Below, piece by piece: positions 21,391 to 31,053 of a DNA stretch of 64,000 nt. Below the pieces are notes generated by a model, which was not told the origin of the DNA, did not search any database, and saw only the letters and a program-made list of their open reading frames with translations. The stretch spans positions 3,625,501-3,689,500 of the forward strand of contig NZ_CP019288.1 in NCBI RefSeq assembly GCF_009901525.1, read 5' to 3'. Source of the stretch: Kordia antarctica. Its GTDB lineage: Bacteria; Bacteroidota; Bacteroidia; Flavobacteriales; Flavobacteriaceae. The position numbers and the translations under genes were made by a program. Positions within the stretch are counted from its first letter, which is position 1. The number at the start of each line of letters is the position of its first letter.

Positions 21391-24300
21391 ATGAAAAAAG
21401 CCTACTCACTCTTAGCAATGTTGCTATCAATTGCTTATGCAAATGCACAATATTGTTCTTCTCCGCCTACAAATGCTAATGATACTACTTTTGAGTACAT
21501 TACTAGAGTTCAACTAAACACTGGTGATAATGACACAAGTGGTGTTCCAGGAAGCGGATACAGTGACTTTACTGCAACAACGTTTACTTCAGTCAATAAA
21601 ACATTATCGTATACAGTATCAATTTCCAAGTACTCTTTTTACAATGACCCAGAAGGAGTTGCTGTTTGGATAGATTACAACGGAGATGGTGATTTTGGTG
21701 AAGCTAATGAGTTGGTATACAGTGACCCAGCAAACACCAATAGTCCTGTTTCTGGATCAATTACGATTCCACTAACTGCAGCTACAGGACTAACACGTAT
21801 GCGAGTGATGTTATTTTATAATCTGAGTACTTCTCCCGGTTTCGGCGACGAATGTGATGATGGATTATTTGGGGAAGTTGAAGATTATACCATAGATATA
21901 TTACCATTTGAATCTCCTGGAGATGTGATAACAAACCTACAACTTTGGATGAAAGCCGATGTTGGAACAACACTAACAGGAACTGATGTGGACGCATGGG
22001 AAGACCAATCTCCCAATAAATTTCCAGCAACTTCTCAAGGAGTTACAGATGCGCAATTAGTTACAGACGGATTAAACTTTAATCCTACTTTACGATTCGC
22101 AGGTGCTGAATTCTTAAATCTTGGAAATCAGCCACAATTAAATCTTCAGCCTAATTCTAATCAAATGACTATCATTACTGTGGTAGTTAATGGAGCAACC
22201 AGCCAAGGAACTATACTCAGTAAAGCAGATGCTAGTGACGCAAACTATCAAGTTTGGTTTAGCGGAACTGATAGAGTATTGCATCATACACTTGGAAAAT
22301 CAGCTGCGGCATTTCCTAACACAGCAGTTCGCTATGGAACTGTATATGCGTTAAATGAACCAAAAATTACTTCTGGCGTTGTGGCGAATACAGGAAGTTC
22401 GCTTACAAGATTATCGCCTTATATGAATGGTGTTGTAGATACTGCTGTATTAAACGAAGGAACAAATATAGGAACAATTGCTGCCGATGTATTAATAGGA
22501 GCAACAAGACTTACTGGAAATACTGGATCAAGCTCTTTGTATAATGGAGATATTGCAGAAATCATTATGTATGATAGAGACTTAACCTCTACGGAATTAC
22601 AAAAAGTAGAATCTTATTTAGCAATAAAATACGGTATTACGTTAGGTGCAAATGAAGCAAACTGGGCTACTGGTACTGGTACTTCCCCATCTGGATATGC
22701 AGGAACCAGTAACAACTACCTTAATTCAGCTGGAAGCATCATATGGAATGGTACTACAAATGCAGGATATGGATACAACGTATTTGGTTTGGCAAGAGAT
22801 GATGACTCTGGTTTCATACAAACAAAATCAACAAGTTCTAATATAGGACCTTCCGATATATTAACAATGGAAGTAGAAAGCGGGACTTTTTCTTCTGATA
22901 AAAGTTATTTAATGGTTGGAAACAATGGACTTGCAGAAACAGTTCAAACATCCTCATTATCGATAAGAACAGTCCGAATGCTAAACAAAATATGGATAGC
23001 GCGTGAAAGTGTTACGGATGTTGGCACGGTAGAATTAGAATTTGATATGAGCGGAAGTGGTGTTTCAAACCTTGATGATTTAGACTTATACATTGCAACT
23101 AATTCCAGTTTTACAGATTATGAAAATTATGAAGGAACCAATGTTGGTGGTGTATTAACATTTACAGGTGTAAACTTAAGTAATGGTCAATATTTCACGC
23201 TAGCCGAACCACAAGTAATAACAGGACAAAACGCACTATTTTTTGATGGGATTGATGATTATGTAGAAGATAAAACACCTGCCACGCAAGGTCTAACAGA
23301 CTACACGATAATGGGATGGATTAAAAACCCAGGGCAATCGTCTACAATACCATTTAGAAGAATTATGGGCGTAAATGGACAATTCAGATTCTATTTAAGT
23401 TCTGGATTATTAGCAATTGAAGAAGGTCAAACGATTGGAATAGCATCAACAGGAACTGATACCGTACGAGATTGGGTTCATTTTACTATAATTGTGAATA
23501 CATCCGTTAATTTTGCGAGATTTTATTTGAATGGAAAATTTATAGGTGGTGGAAGTGTAGATCCTTTACCATCAAATCCAAACCCTTTTCGAATAGGAAC
23601 CGACACAGGGATCAACTTTTTTAGAGGCTCCATAGATGAAATAAGAATATTTAATATTGCACTTACCTTAGACCAAGTCCAATCAATGGTGCATCAAGAA
23701 ATTGAACAAAATGGAGTAAATGTGCGAGGGAAAATAGTTCCAAAAGATATTGAAGATTTTACAACCGGAGTCAAAGTACCTTGGTCATCTTTAATAGCGC
23801 ACTATGACATGTCCGACATAAAAGGAAATCGTCTCGAAGATCAAACAGGAAATGGAAACGTTTCGTTCATGAAAAATATGTCAACCATTGAGGCACAAAC
23901 AGCACCAATGCCATATATAAGTGTTGCGGATGGTAACTGGACAAGTGATGCTACTTGGGAAAATGGAACTGTTTGGGATACGCCATCAGCGTCAAGTATA
24001 AATTGGTCTATTGTTCAAATAAAAAACAATGTCACTGCAAGCGCAAGTTATTCAACCTTAGGATTAATGGTTGATCCTGGAGCTAAACTTACCGTAACAG
24101 GAACAAACCCTACAGTCACAAGCACATCACCTTTTGCCATAACAGCAGGAACTGGGTTTGCATTGACTAATATTTGGTATGCAGAAATAAACGGTATAGT
24201 AGATTTACAAGGAGAAAGTCAATTTGTACAAACACAACGTAGTGATTTAGGAGTTACAAGTGCTGGCTACATAGAAAAAGATCAACAAGGAACAGCGAAC

Positions 24301-25890
24301 AGATTTACCTACAATTATTGGTCGTCACCTGTAAGTATGATAAACACGACGGCAAACAATCAAACATACACATTAGGAGATGTATTATTAAATGGGACAA
24401 CGGTAGCTACGCCAGGCGCAGTCACATGGACTCCTAATGCAGATGGAGGAACTTCACCATTTACAATCAGTACACGTTGGATCTATAAATTTGTTAACGG
24501 AGGTGATGAAGATTACGATGCTTGGCAATTTGTTAGAAACAATGGAAACATTGTACCAGGTGAAGGATACACCATGAAAGGAGTTTCATTACTAAATGAA
24601 AAAAGGGAGCAAAACTATATCTTTAGAGGGAAACCTAACAATGGTGTAATTACGGTAAGTCCATTAGGAGACAATAACTTATACTTAGTAGGGAATCCAT
24701 ATCCAAGTGCGTTAGATGCAAATGTATTTATCAACAATAATATTACAAACAATGCAACATCAGGAACGTTATATTTCTGGGAACATTGGGGCGGCGGAAC
24801 TCATGACCTTCTGGATTATCAAGGTGGTTATGCCACATACACGTTAAGTGGAGGAACGCCAGCAATGTCGCATCCAACGGTAAACCAAACAGGATCGGGT
24901 ACAGAAACACCGAAGCGATACATTGCAGTTGGCCAAGGATTCTTTGTGCAAGGAGATACGAACGCAGGAAACGGATTAACAGCAACGGTAGAATTCAATA
25001 ATACGCAACGAAGATTTATACCAGAATACATAGGAGCATCTGAATTTTCAACGTTCATGAGAAATGGAAGCAATTCTGATGATATAGGTTTAATTGAAAA
25101 CAATACAAATGCTGAAAACAATTCAACAGAATCAACAACGGACGACGATCCAACACTTACGGAAGAAGAATTAGATGAACTATATGCGTCACTAGGCATT
25201 CCAAGAGACTTTAGAGAAAAAATCCGTCTCGGATACACAAACCCTGCTGGATTCCACAGACAACTATTACTAACGTTTGATACAAACTCTACAGACGGAA
25301 TCGATTTAGGATACGAAGGAGAATCTATCGGAGTTACAGCAAATGATATGTATTGGACATTAAATAACGAAGAATTCGTAATCCAAGCAGTACAAAATCT
25401 AACCACAACAAGAGAAGTTCCTATCGGTTTAGTAGCTGAAACTGCTGGTGGCGGAACAATATCGATAGATAAATTAGAAAACATAGACGATAGTGTTGGA
25501 GTTTATATCAAAGACAATTATACTGGCGTAACACACGATTTACGCGCAAATAGCTTCCAAGTAAATCTTCCTGCCGGAGAAACGAATGACAAATATTCAT
25601 TAGTATTCCAACCAGAAGGTACGCTAGGTATCAATGATGATATTTTAGAAAATGGAATCATAATATACACTGATACAGAAACGGAAGAAATTGTAATAAC
25701 AAACAATACCAACTTCAAACTAGAAGGTATAGACATGCATACCATTCTAGGACAACGAATACTTTCAATCAAAGAAGGAATGAACGAAAACACAATTCGA
25801 ATTCCTATCAATGACAAAGCAAGTGGTATATATGTCATAAGTATCTATTCTGAAAAAGGAAAAATTAGCAAAAAACTAATCATTCAATAA
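21391..25890 (+). CDS. Large type IX-secreted protein with GEVED and LamG-like domains
   Basis: A 1499-aa modular protein. After the signal peptide (YSLLAMLLSIAYANAQ) comes a GEVED domain (residues about 30-175, with WIDYNGDGDFGE and LFGEVEDYTIDI). A LamG-like region follows at about 185-410 (LQLWMKADVGTT, AEIIMYDRDLT), a second at about 620-780 (ALFFDGIDDYVED, GSIDEIRIFN), and then a region with YNYWSSPVS. The last 85 residues are a type IX sorting domain ending SGIYVISIYSEKG ... KKLIIQ. It is probably surface-attached or released, binding polysaccharide or acting as an adhesin; no catalytic motif is evident. A terminator follows. Confidence 0.85.
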   Translation: MKKAYSLLAMLLSIAYANAQYCSSPPTNANDTTFEYITRVQLNTGDNDTSGVPGSGYSDFTATTFTSVNKTLSYTVSISKYSFYNDPEGVAVWIDYNGDGDFGEANELVYSDPANTNSPVSGSITIPLTAATGLTRMRVMLFYNLSTSPGFGDECDDGLFGEVEDYTIDILPFESPGDVITNLQLWMKADVGTTLTGTDVDAWEDQSPNKFPATSQGVTDAQLVTDGLNFNPTLRFAGAEFLNLGNQPQLNLQPNSNQMTIITVVVNGATSQGTILSKADASDANYQVWFSGTDRVLHHTLGKSAAAFPNTAVRYGTVYALNEPKITSGVVANTGSSLTRLSPYMNGVVDTAVLNEGTNIGTIAADVLIGATRLTGNTGSSSLYNGDIAEIIMYDRDLTSTELQKVESYLAIKYGITLGANEANWATGTGTSPSGYAGTSNNYLNSAGSIIWNGTTNAGYGYNVFGLARDDDSGFIQTKSTSSNIGPSDILTMEVESGTFSSDKSYLMVGNNGLAETVQTSSLSIRTVRMLNKIWIARESVTDVGTVELEFDMSGSGVSNLDDLDLYIATNSSFTDYENYEGTNVGGVLTFTGVNLSNGQYFTLAEPQVITGQNALFFDGIDDYVEDKTPATQGLTDYTIMGWIKNPGQSSTIPFRRIMGVNGQFRFYLSSGLLAIEEGQTIGIASTGTDTVRDWVHFTIIVNTSVNFARFYLNGKFIGGGSVDPLPSNPNPFRIGTDTGINFFRGSIDEIRIFNIALTLDQVQSMVHQEIEQNGVNVRGKIVPKDIEDFTTGVKVPWSSLIAHYDMSDIKGNRLEDQTGNGNVSFMKNMSTIEAQTAPMPYISVADGNWTSDATWENGTVWDTPSASSINWSIVQIKNNVTASASYSTLGLMVDPGAKLTVTGTNPTVTSTSPFAITAGTGFALTNIWYAEINGIVDLQGESQFVQTQRSDLGVTSAGYIEKDQQGTANRFTYNYWSSPVSMINTTANNQTYTLGDVLLNGTTVATPGAVTWTPNADGGTSPFTISTRWIYKFVNGGDEDYDAWQFVRNNGNIVPGEGYTMKGVSLLNEKREQNYIFRGKPNNGVITVSPLGDNNLYLVGNPYPSALDANVFINNNITNNATSGTLYFWEHWGGGTHDLLDYQGGYATYTLSGGTPAMSHPTVNQTGSGTETPKRYIAVGQGFFVQGDTNAGNGLTATVEFNNTQRRFIPEYIGASEFSTFMRNGSNSDDIGLIENNTNAENNSTESTTDDDPTLTEEELDELYASLGIPRDFREKIRLGYTNPAGFHRQLLLTFDTNSTDGIDLGYEGESIGVTANDMYWTLNNEEFVIQAVQNLTTTREVPIGLVAETAGGGTISIDKLENIDDSVGVYIKDNYTGVTHDLRANSFQVNLPAGETNDKYSLVFQPEGTLGINDDILENGIIIYTDTETEEIVITNNTNFKLEGIDMHTILGQRILSIKEGMNENTIRIPINDKASGIYVISIYSEKGKISKKLIIQ

Positions 25891-25913
25891 AACAGAATTA
25901 CAACGCATACTAA

Positions 25914-25946
25914 AGACCACTTGAAAACCTCAAGTGGTCTTTTTTT
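25914..25946 (+). terminator. Intrinsic terminator of the GEVED/LamG protein gene
   Basis: AGACCACTTGA pairs with TCAAGTGGTCT across AAACC, followed by T7. Confidence 0.93.
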
Positions 25947-25966
25947 ATTTTGAATGATTTAATAAA

Positions 25967-26142
25967 AAAATCATTCAAAATAATCTCGTTGCAGAACGAG
26001 ATCTCAGTGAACAGGAGAATACATAAATCATTCAAATAATCTCGTCGTAGGACGAGATCTCAGTGAATAAATCTCAATTTTGAGATCTCTAGAAGATACA
26101 CTCAAAATTGTACCTTGAACTCATCTCGTTGAAAAGCGAGAT
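25967..26142. repeat. Row of four ATCTC...GAGAT hairpins before ileS
   Basis: Hairpins lie at 25983-26002 (arm end TT/AA, loop GCAG), 26039-26058 (arm end TC/GA, loop GTAG), 26071-26086 (ATCTCAA/TTGAGAT, 2-nt loop) and 26123-26142 (GAAA loop, one G-T pair). The first two sit in direct repeats that also share AATCATTCAAA before and CTCAGTGA after. Pairing is kept despite base changes. The same short hairpin type recurs at 32568-32583. No coding gene is seen in the 25891-26203 gap. Confidence 0.75.
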
Positions 26143-26168
26143 CAAAAACAACACAATTCAATGAAATT

Positions 26169-26176
26169 CATTAATT
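26169..26176 (+). promoter_or_regulatory. Possible ileS -7 box
   Basis: TAATTTCG is one base from TAnnTTTG and lies 28 bp upstream of the ileS ATG, just after the hairpin row. Confidence 0.35.
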
Positions 26177-26203
26177 TCGCAAATCCAATATACAGCAGAA
26201 AAA

Positions 26204-29200
26204 ATGGTTACTAAATTTAGAGAATACAAAGGATTAGACTTACCCGTAGTTGCAGACGAAATACTAAACTATTGGGAAGAAAACAACATCTTTGAAAAAA
26301 GTATAAGTTCACGAGAAGGCGCTGAATCATTCGTATTTTTCGAAGGTCCACCTTCCGCAAACGGATTACCGGGAATTCATCACGTATTAGCCAGAGCAAT
26401 CAAAGACATTTTCTGCCGTTACAAAACACAAAAAGGATATCAAGTAAAGCGTAAAGCAGGTTGGGACACACACGGACTTCCTATAGAACTTGGTGTGGAA
26501 AAAGAACTCAAAATCACCAAAGAAGACATTGGGAAGAAAATCTCTATTGAAGAATACAACGAAGCTTGTAAAAAAGCGGTCATGAAGTATACAGATGTTT
26601 GGAACAATATGACGCGCAGAAGTGGCTATTGGGTTGACATGGAAACGCCATACGTAACGTACAAATCAAAGTACATGGAAAGCGTTTGGTGGTTGTTAAA
26701 AGAAATCTATGCTAAAGGATTAATGTATAAAGGCTACACAATTCAGCCATATTCTCCAAAAGCAGGAACAGGATTAAGTTCGCATGAATTAAACCAACCT
26801 GGAACATATCAAGATGTAACGGACACAACAGTTGTAGCACAATTTAAAACCATTAAAGAAACATTACCAAAAGCTTTACAAAGTATAACTGGCGATTTGT
26901 ATTTCTTAGCGTGGACAACAACTCCTTGGACATTACCATCAAACACAGCATTAACGGTTGGACCAAAAATTGACTATGTTGTGGTTCAAACCTATAATCA
27001 ATATACATTTGAGCCAATCAATGTGGTATTGGCTAAAAACCTTATCGGGAAACAATTCGCGGGTAAATTCACGCAAGTGGAAACAAAAGAAGAAGTAGCA
27101 GCATACACAAAAGAAGCAAAAAAAATACCATACTTAGTAGGAAGCGAGCACAAAGGAAAAGACTTGGTAGGCATCAAATACGAGCAATTACTAGACTACG
27201 CGTTGCCATATCAAAATCCTGAAAATGCTTTTAGAGTAATTTCTGGAGATTTCGTTACTACGGAAGACGGAACAGGAATCGTACATACAGCACCAACATT
27301 TGGACAAGATGATGCACTAGTTGCCAAAGAAGCAACACCCGAAATTCCACCATTATTAGTCTTAGACGAAAATGACAATCCGGTGCCTTTAGTAGACTTA
27401 CAAGGGAAGTTTAGACCAGAAATGGGTGAATTTGCTGGGAAATATGTCAAAAACGAATACTATGAAGATGGCGAAGCTCCTGAAAAATCAATAGATGTTG
27501 AATTAGCCATTAAGCTAAAAACGGAAAATAAAGCATTCAAAGTAGAAAAATATGTCCACAGTTACCCAAATTGCTGGCGTACGGACAAACCAATATTATA
27601 CTATCCATTAGATTCATGGTTTATAAAAATCACGGATGTAAAAGATAGAATGTACGACTTAAACCAAACGATTAACTGGAAACCAAAATCAACTGGAGAA
27701 GGACGTTTTGGAAACTGGATTGCTGGTGCAAACGATTGGAACTTATCGCGTTCCCGTTTCTGGGGAATTCCATTGCCAATCTGGCGTACGGAAGACGGAA
27801 AAGAAGAATTGATGATTGGTTCTTTAGCAGAATTAAAAACAGAAATCCAAAAAGCAATCGATGCTGGCGTTGAAACCAAAGATGTATACGCTTCGTTTGA
27901 AGCTGGAAACATGTCGGAAGAAAACTATGACAAAGTAGATTTGCACAAACATATCGTTGACGGAATCACGTTGGTTTCACCTTCTGGGCAACCAATGAAG
28001 CGAGAAAGTGACTTAATCGACGTTTGGTTCGATTCTGGTTCAATGCCTTATGCACAATGGCATTATCCGTTTGAAAACAAGGAAAAAATAGACAATAACG
28101 AAAACTTTCCAGCAGATTTTATTGCTGAAGGTGTCGATCAAACACGTGGTTGGTTTTATACGCTTCACGCGATTGGCTCCATCGTATTTGATTCGGTTGC
28201 CTATAAAAATGTAGTATCAAACGGTTTAGTATTGGACAAGGAAGGGCAAAAAATGTCCAAACGTCTTGGAAATGCGGTTGATCCATTTACAACTTTAGAC
28301 AAATACGGAGCCGATGCGACACGTTGGTATATGATCTCAAATGCAAATCCGTGGGACAATTTAAAATTTGATTTAGAAGGAATTGCTGAGGTTCGCCGTA
28401 AATTCTTTGGAACGTTATACAACACATATTCGTTCTTCTGTTTATATGCAAACATTGACAATTTCAGCTACAGCGAAAAAGAAATTCCGTTAGCAGATCG
28501 TCCAGAAATAGATCGTTGGGTACTTTCTGAATTGCATACACTAATCAAAAATGTAGATAAATTTTACGCAGAATACGAACCAACAAGAGCTGCAAGAGCA
28601 ATCTCAGAATTTGTACAGGAAAACCTAAGTAACTGGTTTGTAAGACTTAGTAGAAGAAGATTCTGGAAAGGTGAATACGAACACGATAAAATATCAGCAT
28701 ACCAAACTTTGTATACATGTATGTTGACTGTTGCCAAATTAGGTGCGCCAATTGCTCCTTTTTATATGGACAGACTTTACAAAGATTTAACGAATACAAC
28801 AAACACAGAAAACTTTGAAAGTGTACACTTAGCGGACTTTCCAACCTATGACGAATCATTCATTGACAAATCGTTGGAACGTAAAATGGAAAATGCGCAG
28901 ACAATATCTTCCTTAGTATTATCGTTAAGAGCTAAAGAAAAGATCAAAGTGCGTCAGCCATTACAACGAATCATGATTCCTGTGTTGGATGCGCAAAACA
29001 AAGCGGAGATTTTGGCTGTAGCCGAATTAATAAAATCGGAAGTAAACGTAAAAGAAGTAGAACTCTTAGACGATGCTTCGGGAATATTAGTCAAGCAAAT
29101 AAAGCCCAATTTCAAAGTATTAGGTCCAAAATTCGGGAAAGATATGAAAGCTGCGGCGGCAGTAATTATGCAGTTTGGACCAGAAGAAATTGCCGAAATT

Positions 29201-29611
29201 GAAAAAACAGGGAAAATACCTGTTGAAATTAACGGAAAAAATAGTACATTAGACATAACTGAAGTGGAAATCACTTCGCAAGATATTGAAGGTTGGTTAG
29301 TAGCCAATTCGGGAGGAATTACCGTTGCGTTAGACGTTACCTTAACCGATGAACTGCGTAAAGAAGGAATTGCAAGAGAACTTGTAAACAGAATCCAAAA
29401 CTTACGTAAAGACTCTGGTTTTGAAGTCACGGATAAAATTCACGTAACACTACAAGAAGATGAACATTTAGTAGAAGCTATCAATGTGAACTTGGATTAT
29501 ATAAAGGCGGAAACGCTCACAGCTGAGTTAGTATTTGTAGATCAATTAGATAATGGGACAGAAATTGCTTTCGATGAAGTAAACACCGTATTGTTTATTA
29601 AAAAAATGTAG
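26204..29611 (+). CDS. ileS: Isoleucyl-tRNA synthetase
   Basis: An 1135-aa class I synthetase that charges tRNA-Ile. The HIGH-type motif is in PPSANGLPGIHHVLARA near residue 50, a CP1 editing domain lies in the middle (WTTTPWTLPSNTAL) and KMSKRLGN carries the second signature. The C-terminal anticodon-binding part includes NWFVRLSRRRFW. The length matches the long bacteroidete form. The DksA-like gene starts 5 bp after the stop, so the two are co-transcribed. Confidence 0.97.
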   Translation: MVTKFREYKGLDLPVVADEILNYWEENNIFEKSISSREGAESFVFFEGPPSANGLPGIHHVLARAIKDIFCRYKTQKGYQVKRKAGWDTHGLPIELGVEKELKITKEDIGKKISIEEYNEACKKAVMKYTDVWNNMTRRSGYWVDMETPYVTYKSKYMESVWWLLKEIYAKGLMYKGYTIQPYSPKAGTGLSSHELNQPGTYQDVTDTTVVAQFKTIKETLPKALQSITGDLYFLAWTTTPWTLPSNTALTVGPKIDYVVVQTYNQYTFEPINVVLAKNLIGKQFAGKFTQVETKEEVAAYTKEAKKIPYLVGSEHKGKDLVGIKYEQLLDYALPYQNPENAFRVISGDFVTTEDGTGIVHTAPTFGQDDALVAKEATPEIPPLLVLDENDNPVPLVDLQGKFRPEMGEFAGKYVKNEYYEDGEAPEKSIDVELAIKLKTENKAFKVEKYVHSYPNCWRTDKPILYYPLDSWFIKITDVKDRMYDLNQTINWKPKSTGEGRFGNWIAGANDWNLSRSRFWGIPLPIWRTEDGKEELMIGSLAELKTEIQKAIDAGVETKDVYASFEAGNMSEENYDKVDLHKHIVDGITLVSPSGQPMKRESDLIDVWFDSGSMPYAQWHYPFENKEKIDNNENFPADFIAEGVDQTRGWFYTLHAIGSIVFDSVAYKNVVSNGLVLDKEGQKMSKRLGNAVDPFTTLDKYGADATRWYMISNANPWDNLKFDLEGIAEVRRKFFGTLYNTYSFFCLYANIDNFSYSEKEIPLADRPEIDRWVLSELHTLIKNVDKFYAEYEPTRAARAISEFVQENLSNWFVRLSRRRFWKGEYEHDKISAYQTLYTCMLTVAKLGAPIAPFYMDRLYKDLTNTTNTENFESVHLADFPTYDESFIDKSLERKMENAQTISSLVLSLRAKEKIKVRQPLQRIMIPVLDAQNKAEILAVAELIKSEVNVKEVELLDDASGILVKQIKPNFKVLGPKFGKDMKAAAAVIMQFGPEEIAEIEKTGKIPVEINGKNSTLDITEVEITSQDIEGWLVANSGGITVALDVTLTDELRKEGIARELVNRIQNLRKDSGFEVTDKIHVTLQEDEHLVEAINVNLDYIKAETLTAELVFVDQLDNGTEIAFDEVNTVLFIKKM

Positions 29612-29616
29612 AACAC

Positions 29617-29997
29617 ATGGAAGACACTAAAATAAGATATTCTGACAAGCAACTTGAAGAATTTAAAGGAATCATTCAAGATAAAATTGATCAAGCACAA
29701 AAAGACTTAGAATTGTTAAAAGGCGCATATATGAATGACCATAACAATGGTACGGATGATACATCGCCAACATTCAAAGCGTTTGAAGATGGATCTGAAA
29801 CTACGTCTAAAGAAAATAACATGCAATTGGCAATTCGTCAAGAAAAATTTATTCGCGACTTAAAAAACGCTTTGCTTCGTATTCAAAATAAAACCTACGG
29901 AATTTGTAGAGTTACAGGAAAACTCATCAATCCTGAACGTTTAAAATTGGTGCCACATGCTACGTTAAGCATTGAAGCGAAAAATATGCAATCATAA
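29617..29997 (+). CDS. TraR/DksA-family protein with degenerate zinc finger
   Basis: A 126-aa protein with an N-terminal coiled coil (DKQLEEFKGIIQDKIDQAQK) and a C-terminal DksA-type module, YGICRVTGKLINPERL and PHATLSIEAK. Of the four zinc cysteines only the first remains; the others are T, S and A. Similar zinc-less versions are, as I recall, usual in Bacteroidetes. DksA proteins bind the RNA polymerase secondary channel, but whether this one does is untested. It is the distal gene of the ileS transcript and is followed by a terminator. Confidence 0.82.
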   Translation: MEDTKIRYSDKQLEEFKGIIQDKIDQAQKDLELLKGAYMNDHNNGTDDTSPTFKAFEDGSETTSKENNMQLAIRQEKFIRDLKNALLRIQNKTYGICRVTGKLINPERLKLVPHATLSIEAKNMQS

Positions 29998-30014
29998 AAC
30001 AATCATAATTTCAC

Positions 30015-30042
30015 AAAAAGCGCTCTAGGAGCGCTTTTTTGG
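30015..30042 (+). terminator. Terminator after the ileS-dksA-like unit
   Basis: AAAAAGCGCTC-TAG-GAGCGCTTTTTT forms a near-perfect stem ending in a T-tract. Confidence 0.92.
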
Positions 30043-30205
30043 TTTATAAGTTTAATTTCAAGATAATTATACATTGACAAACAAACAACACACAACAAAC
30101 AAATCAACAAATTTTAGTTTATAAGTTTATAAGTTGAAAGGTTTATAGGTTTATGTTCAAGGTTATTATAGATTGACAAGCGAACAAACGAACAAATAAC
30201 GAACC
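30041..30205. repeat. Two degenerate copies of a TTTATAAGTTTA/ATTGACAAACGAAC repeat
   Basis: A first copy (about 30041-30110) and a second (about 30140-30205) share GTTTATA(A/G)GTTTA, TTCAAG, TTAT, A(C/G)ATTGACAA and a run of short ACAAAC-like units. Shorter relatives occur at about 3002-3020. No gene is seen. Confidence 0.5.
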
Positions 30206-30310
30206 ACAAACACCGAATATCGAATAAAAAATACTGAATGATTAAGTTGAAATTGTAACTGCGAGTAACATCGAAATAAACCAAATCAACAATAAGGAGC
30301 AAAGCGACGA

Positions 30311-30372
30311 AAAACCCAAAACCCAAAACCCAAAACCCAAAACCCAAAACCCAAAACCCAAAACCCAAAACC
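30311..30372. repeat. AAAACCC heptamer tandem repeat
   Basis: Eight full copies of AAAACCC and a ninth of 6 nt run without error and end 6 bp before the ATG of the next gene, where a ribosome binding site should be. The complementary strand reads TTTTGGG repeats and gives a meaningless GFGFWVL open frame. Confidence 0.95.
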
Positions 30373-30378
30373 GCTCAA

Positions 30379-30999
30379 ATGCAAAAAGCGACATACATAA
30401 CTTATTTTTTACTGCTAGTCACTACAGTATGTTTCTCCCAAAAAACAACCCAACAAACACTTTCCATTCATCAAATAGAAGAAATCCGAATTGATACGGA
30501 CAAAATATTTCAACTCAATATTTTCAGTACAAATGATGATTTTATTAAAATTGAAACGCGAATGGAAGGCGAATACTTTCGCGATTTAAACGTGATTACA
30601 GCTACCAAAAACAAACAAATACACCTTTCATGTAAACTCGCAGAAGGTTTTGAGCTTCCAAATGACAAACTAAGCGCGCACAAAGTATTTTCTGTTTCGA
30701 TGAATATCTACATTCCAAAACAACTCAAAGTCCAATTAGAAGGCGAAGGAACGCAAGTTTACATCAAAGGAAACTACAGAAAATTCTTGGCAATACTCAT
30801 CACAGGAAACTACACATTAGAAGATTTTTACAGTGAAGCCAAAATTCAAAGCAAAAAAGGAAACATTCATTACATCAAAAAAAGGAAGCCAACGCTGGAA
30901 ACAACTTCTGATCAGCATGTGATATTCTATGAAAGCGGAAAAAAAGTAGAATTAAAAACTGACAATGGAAAGATTACATATTCTTCCAATAAAGCATAA
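30379..30999 (+). CDS. Exported protein, DUF4097-like putative adhesin fold
   Basis: A 206-aa protein with a signal peptide (YFLLLVTTVCFSQ) followed by a beta-rich region. Alternating segments such as NIYIPKQLKVQLEGEG, GNYTLEDFYSEAKIQSKKGNIHYI and VELKTDNGKITYSS recall the right-handed stacks of DUF4097/head-GIN proteins. The family role is not established. The ATG directly follows the AAAACCC repeat, with no recognisable ribosome binding site. It lies 54 bp upstream of lspA. Confidence 0.6.
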   Translation: MQKATYITYFLLLVTTVCFSQKTTQQTLSIHQIEEIRIDTDKIFQLNIFSTNDDFIKIETRMEGEYFRDLNVITATKNKQIHLSCKLAEGFELPNDKLSAHKVFSVSMNIYIPKQLKVQLEGEGTQVYIKGNYRKFLAILITGNYTLEDFYSEAKIQSKKGNIHYIKKRKPTLETTSDQHVIFYESGKKVELKTDNGKITYSSNKA

Positions 31000-31053
31000 A
31001 ATATTCTTATTTTAGCCAACTATTAGAATTTTCAAACGGAAATTGCACGACAC

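Noticed and set aside
24828-25484. 218-aa open frame antisense to the GEVED/LamG protein gene
   Set aside because: It lies wholly within a well-supported gene on the other strand, with low-complexity serine/valine composition expected of a shadow frame.
25967-26203. T-box riboswitch before ileS
   Set aside because: No T-box antiterminator consensus and no terminator directly before ileS; the hairpins are short repeats, and T-boxes are not typical of Bacteroidetes.
30114-30368. 84-aa frame reading GFGFWVL repeats
   Set aside because: It is the complement of the AAAACCC array; coding is an artefact of the tandem repeat.
30311-30372. Telomere-like TTTTGGG repeat as a replicon end
   Set aside because: It lies between ordinary chromosomal genes on both sides, with no hairpin end or telomere-resolution gene.
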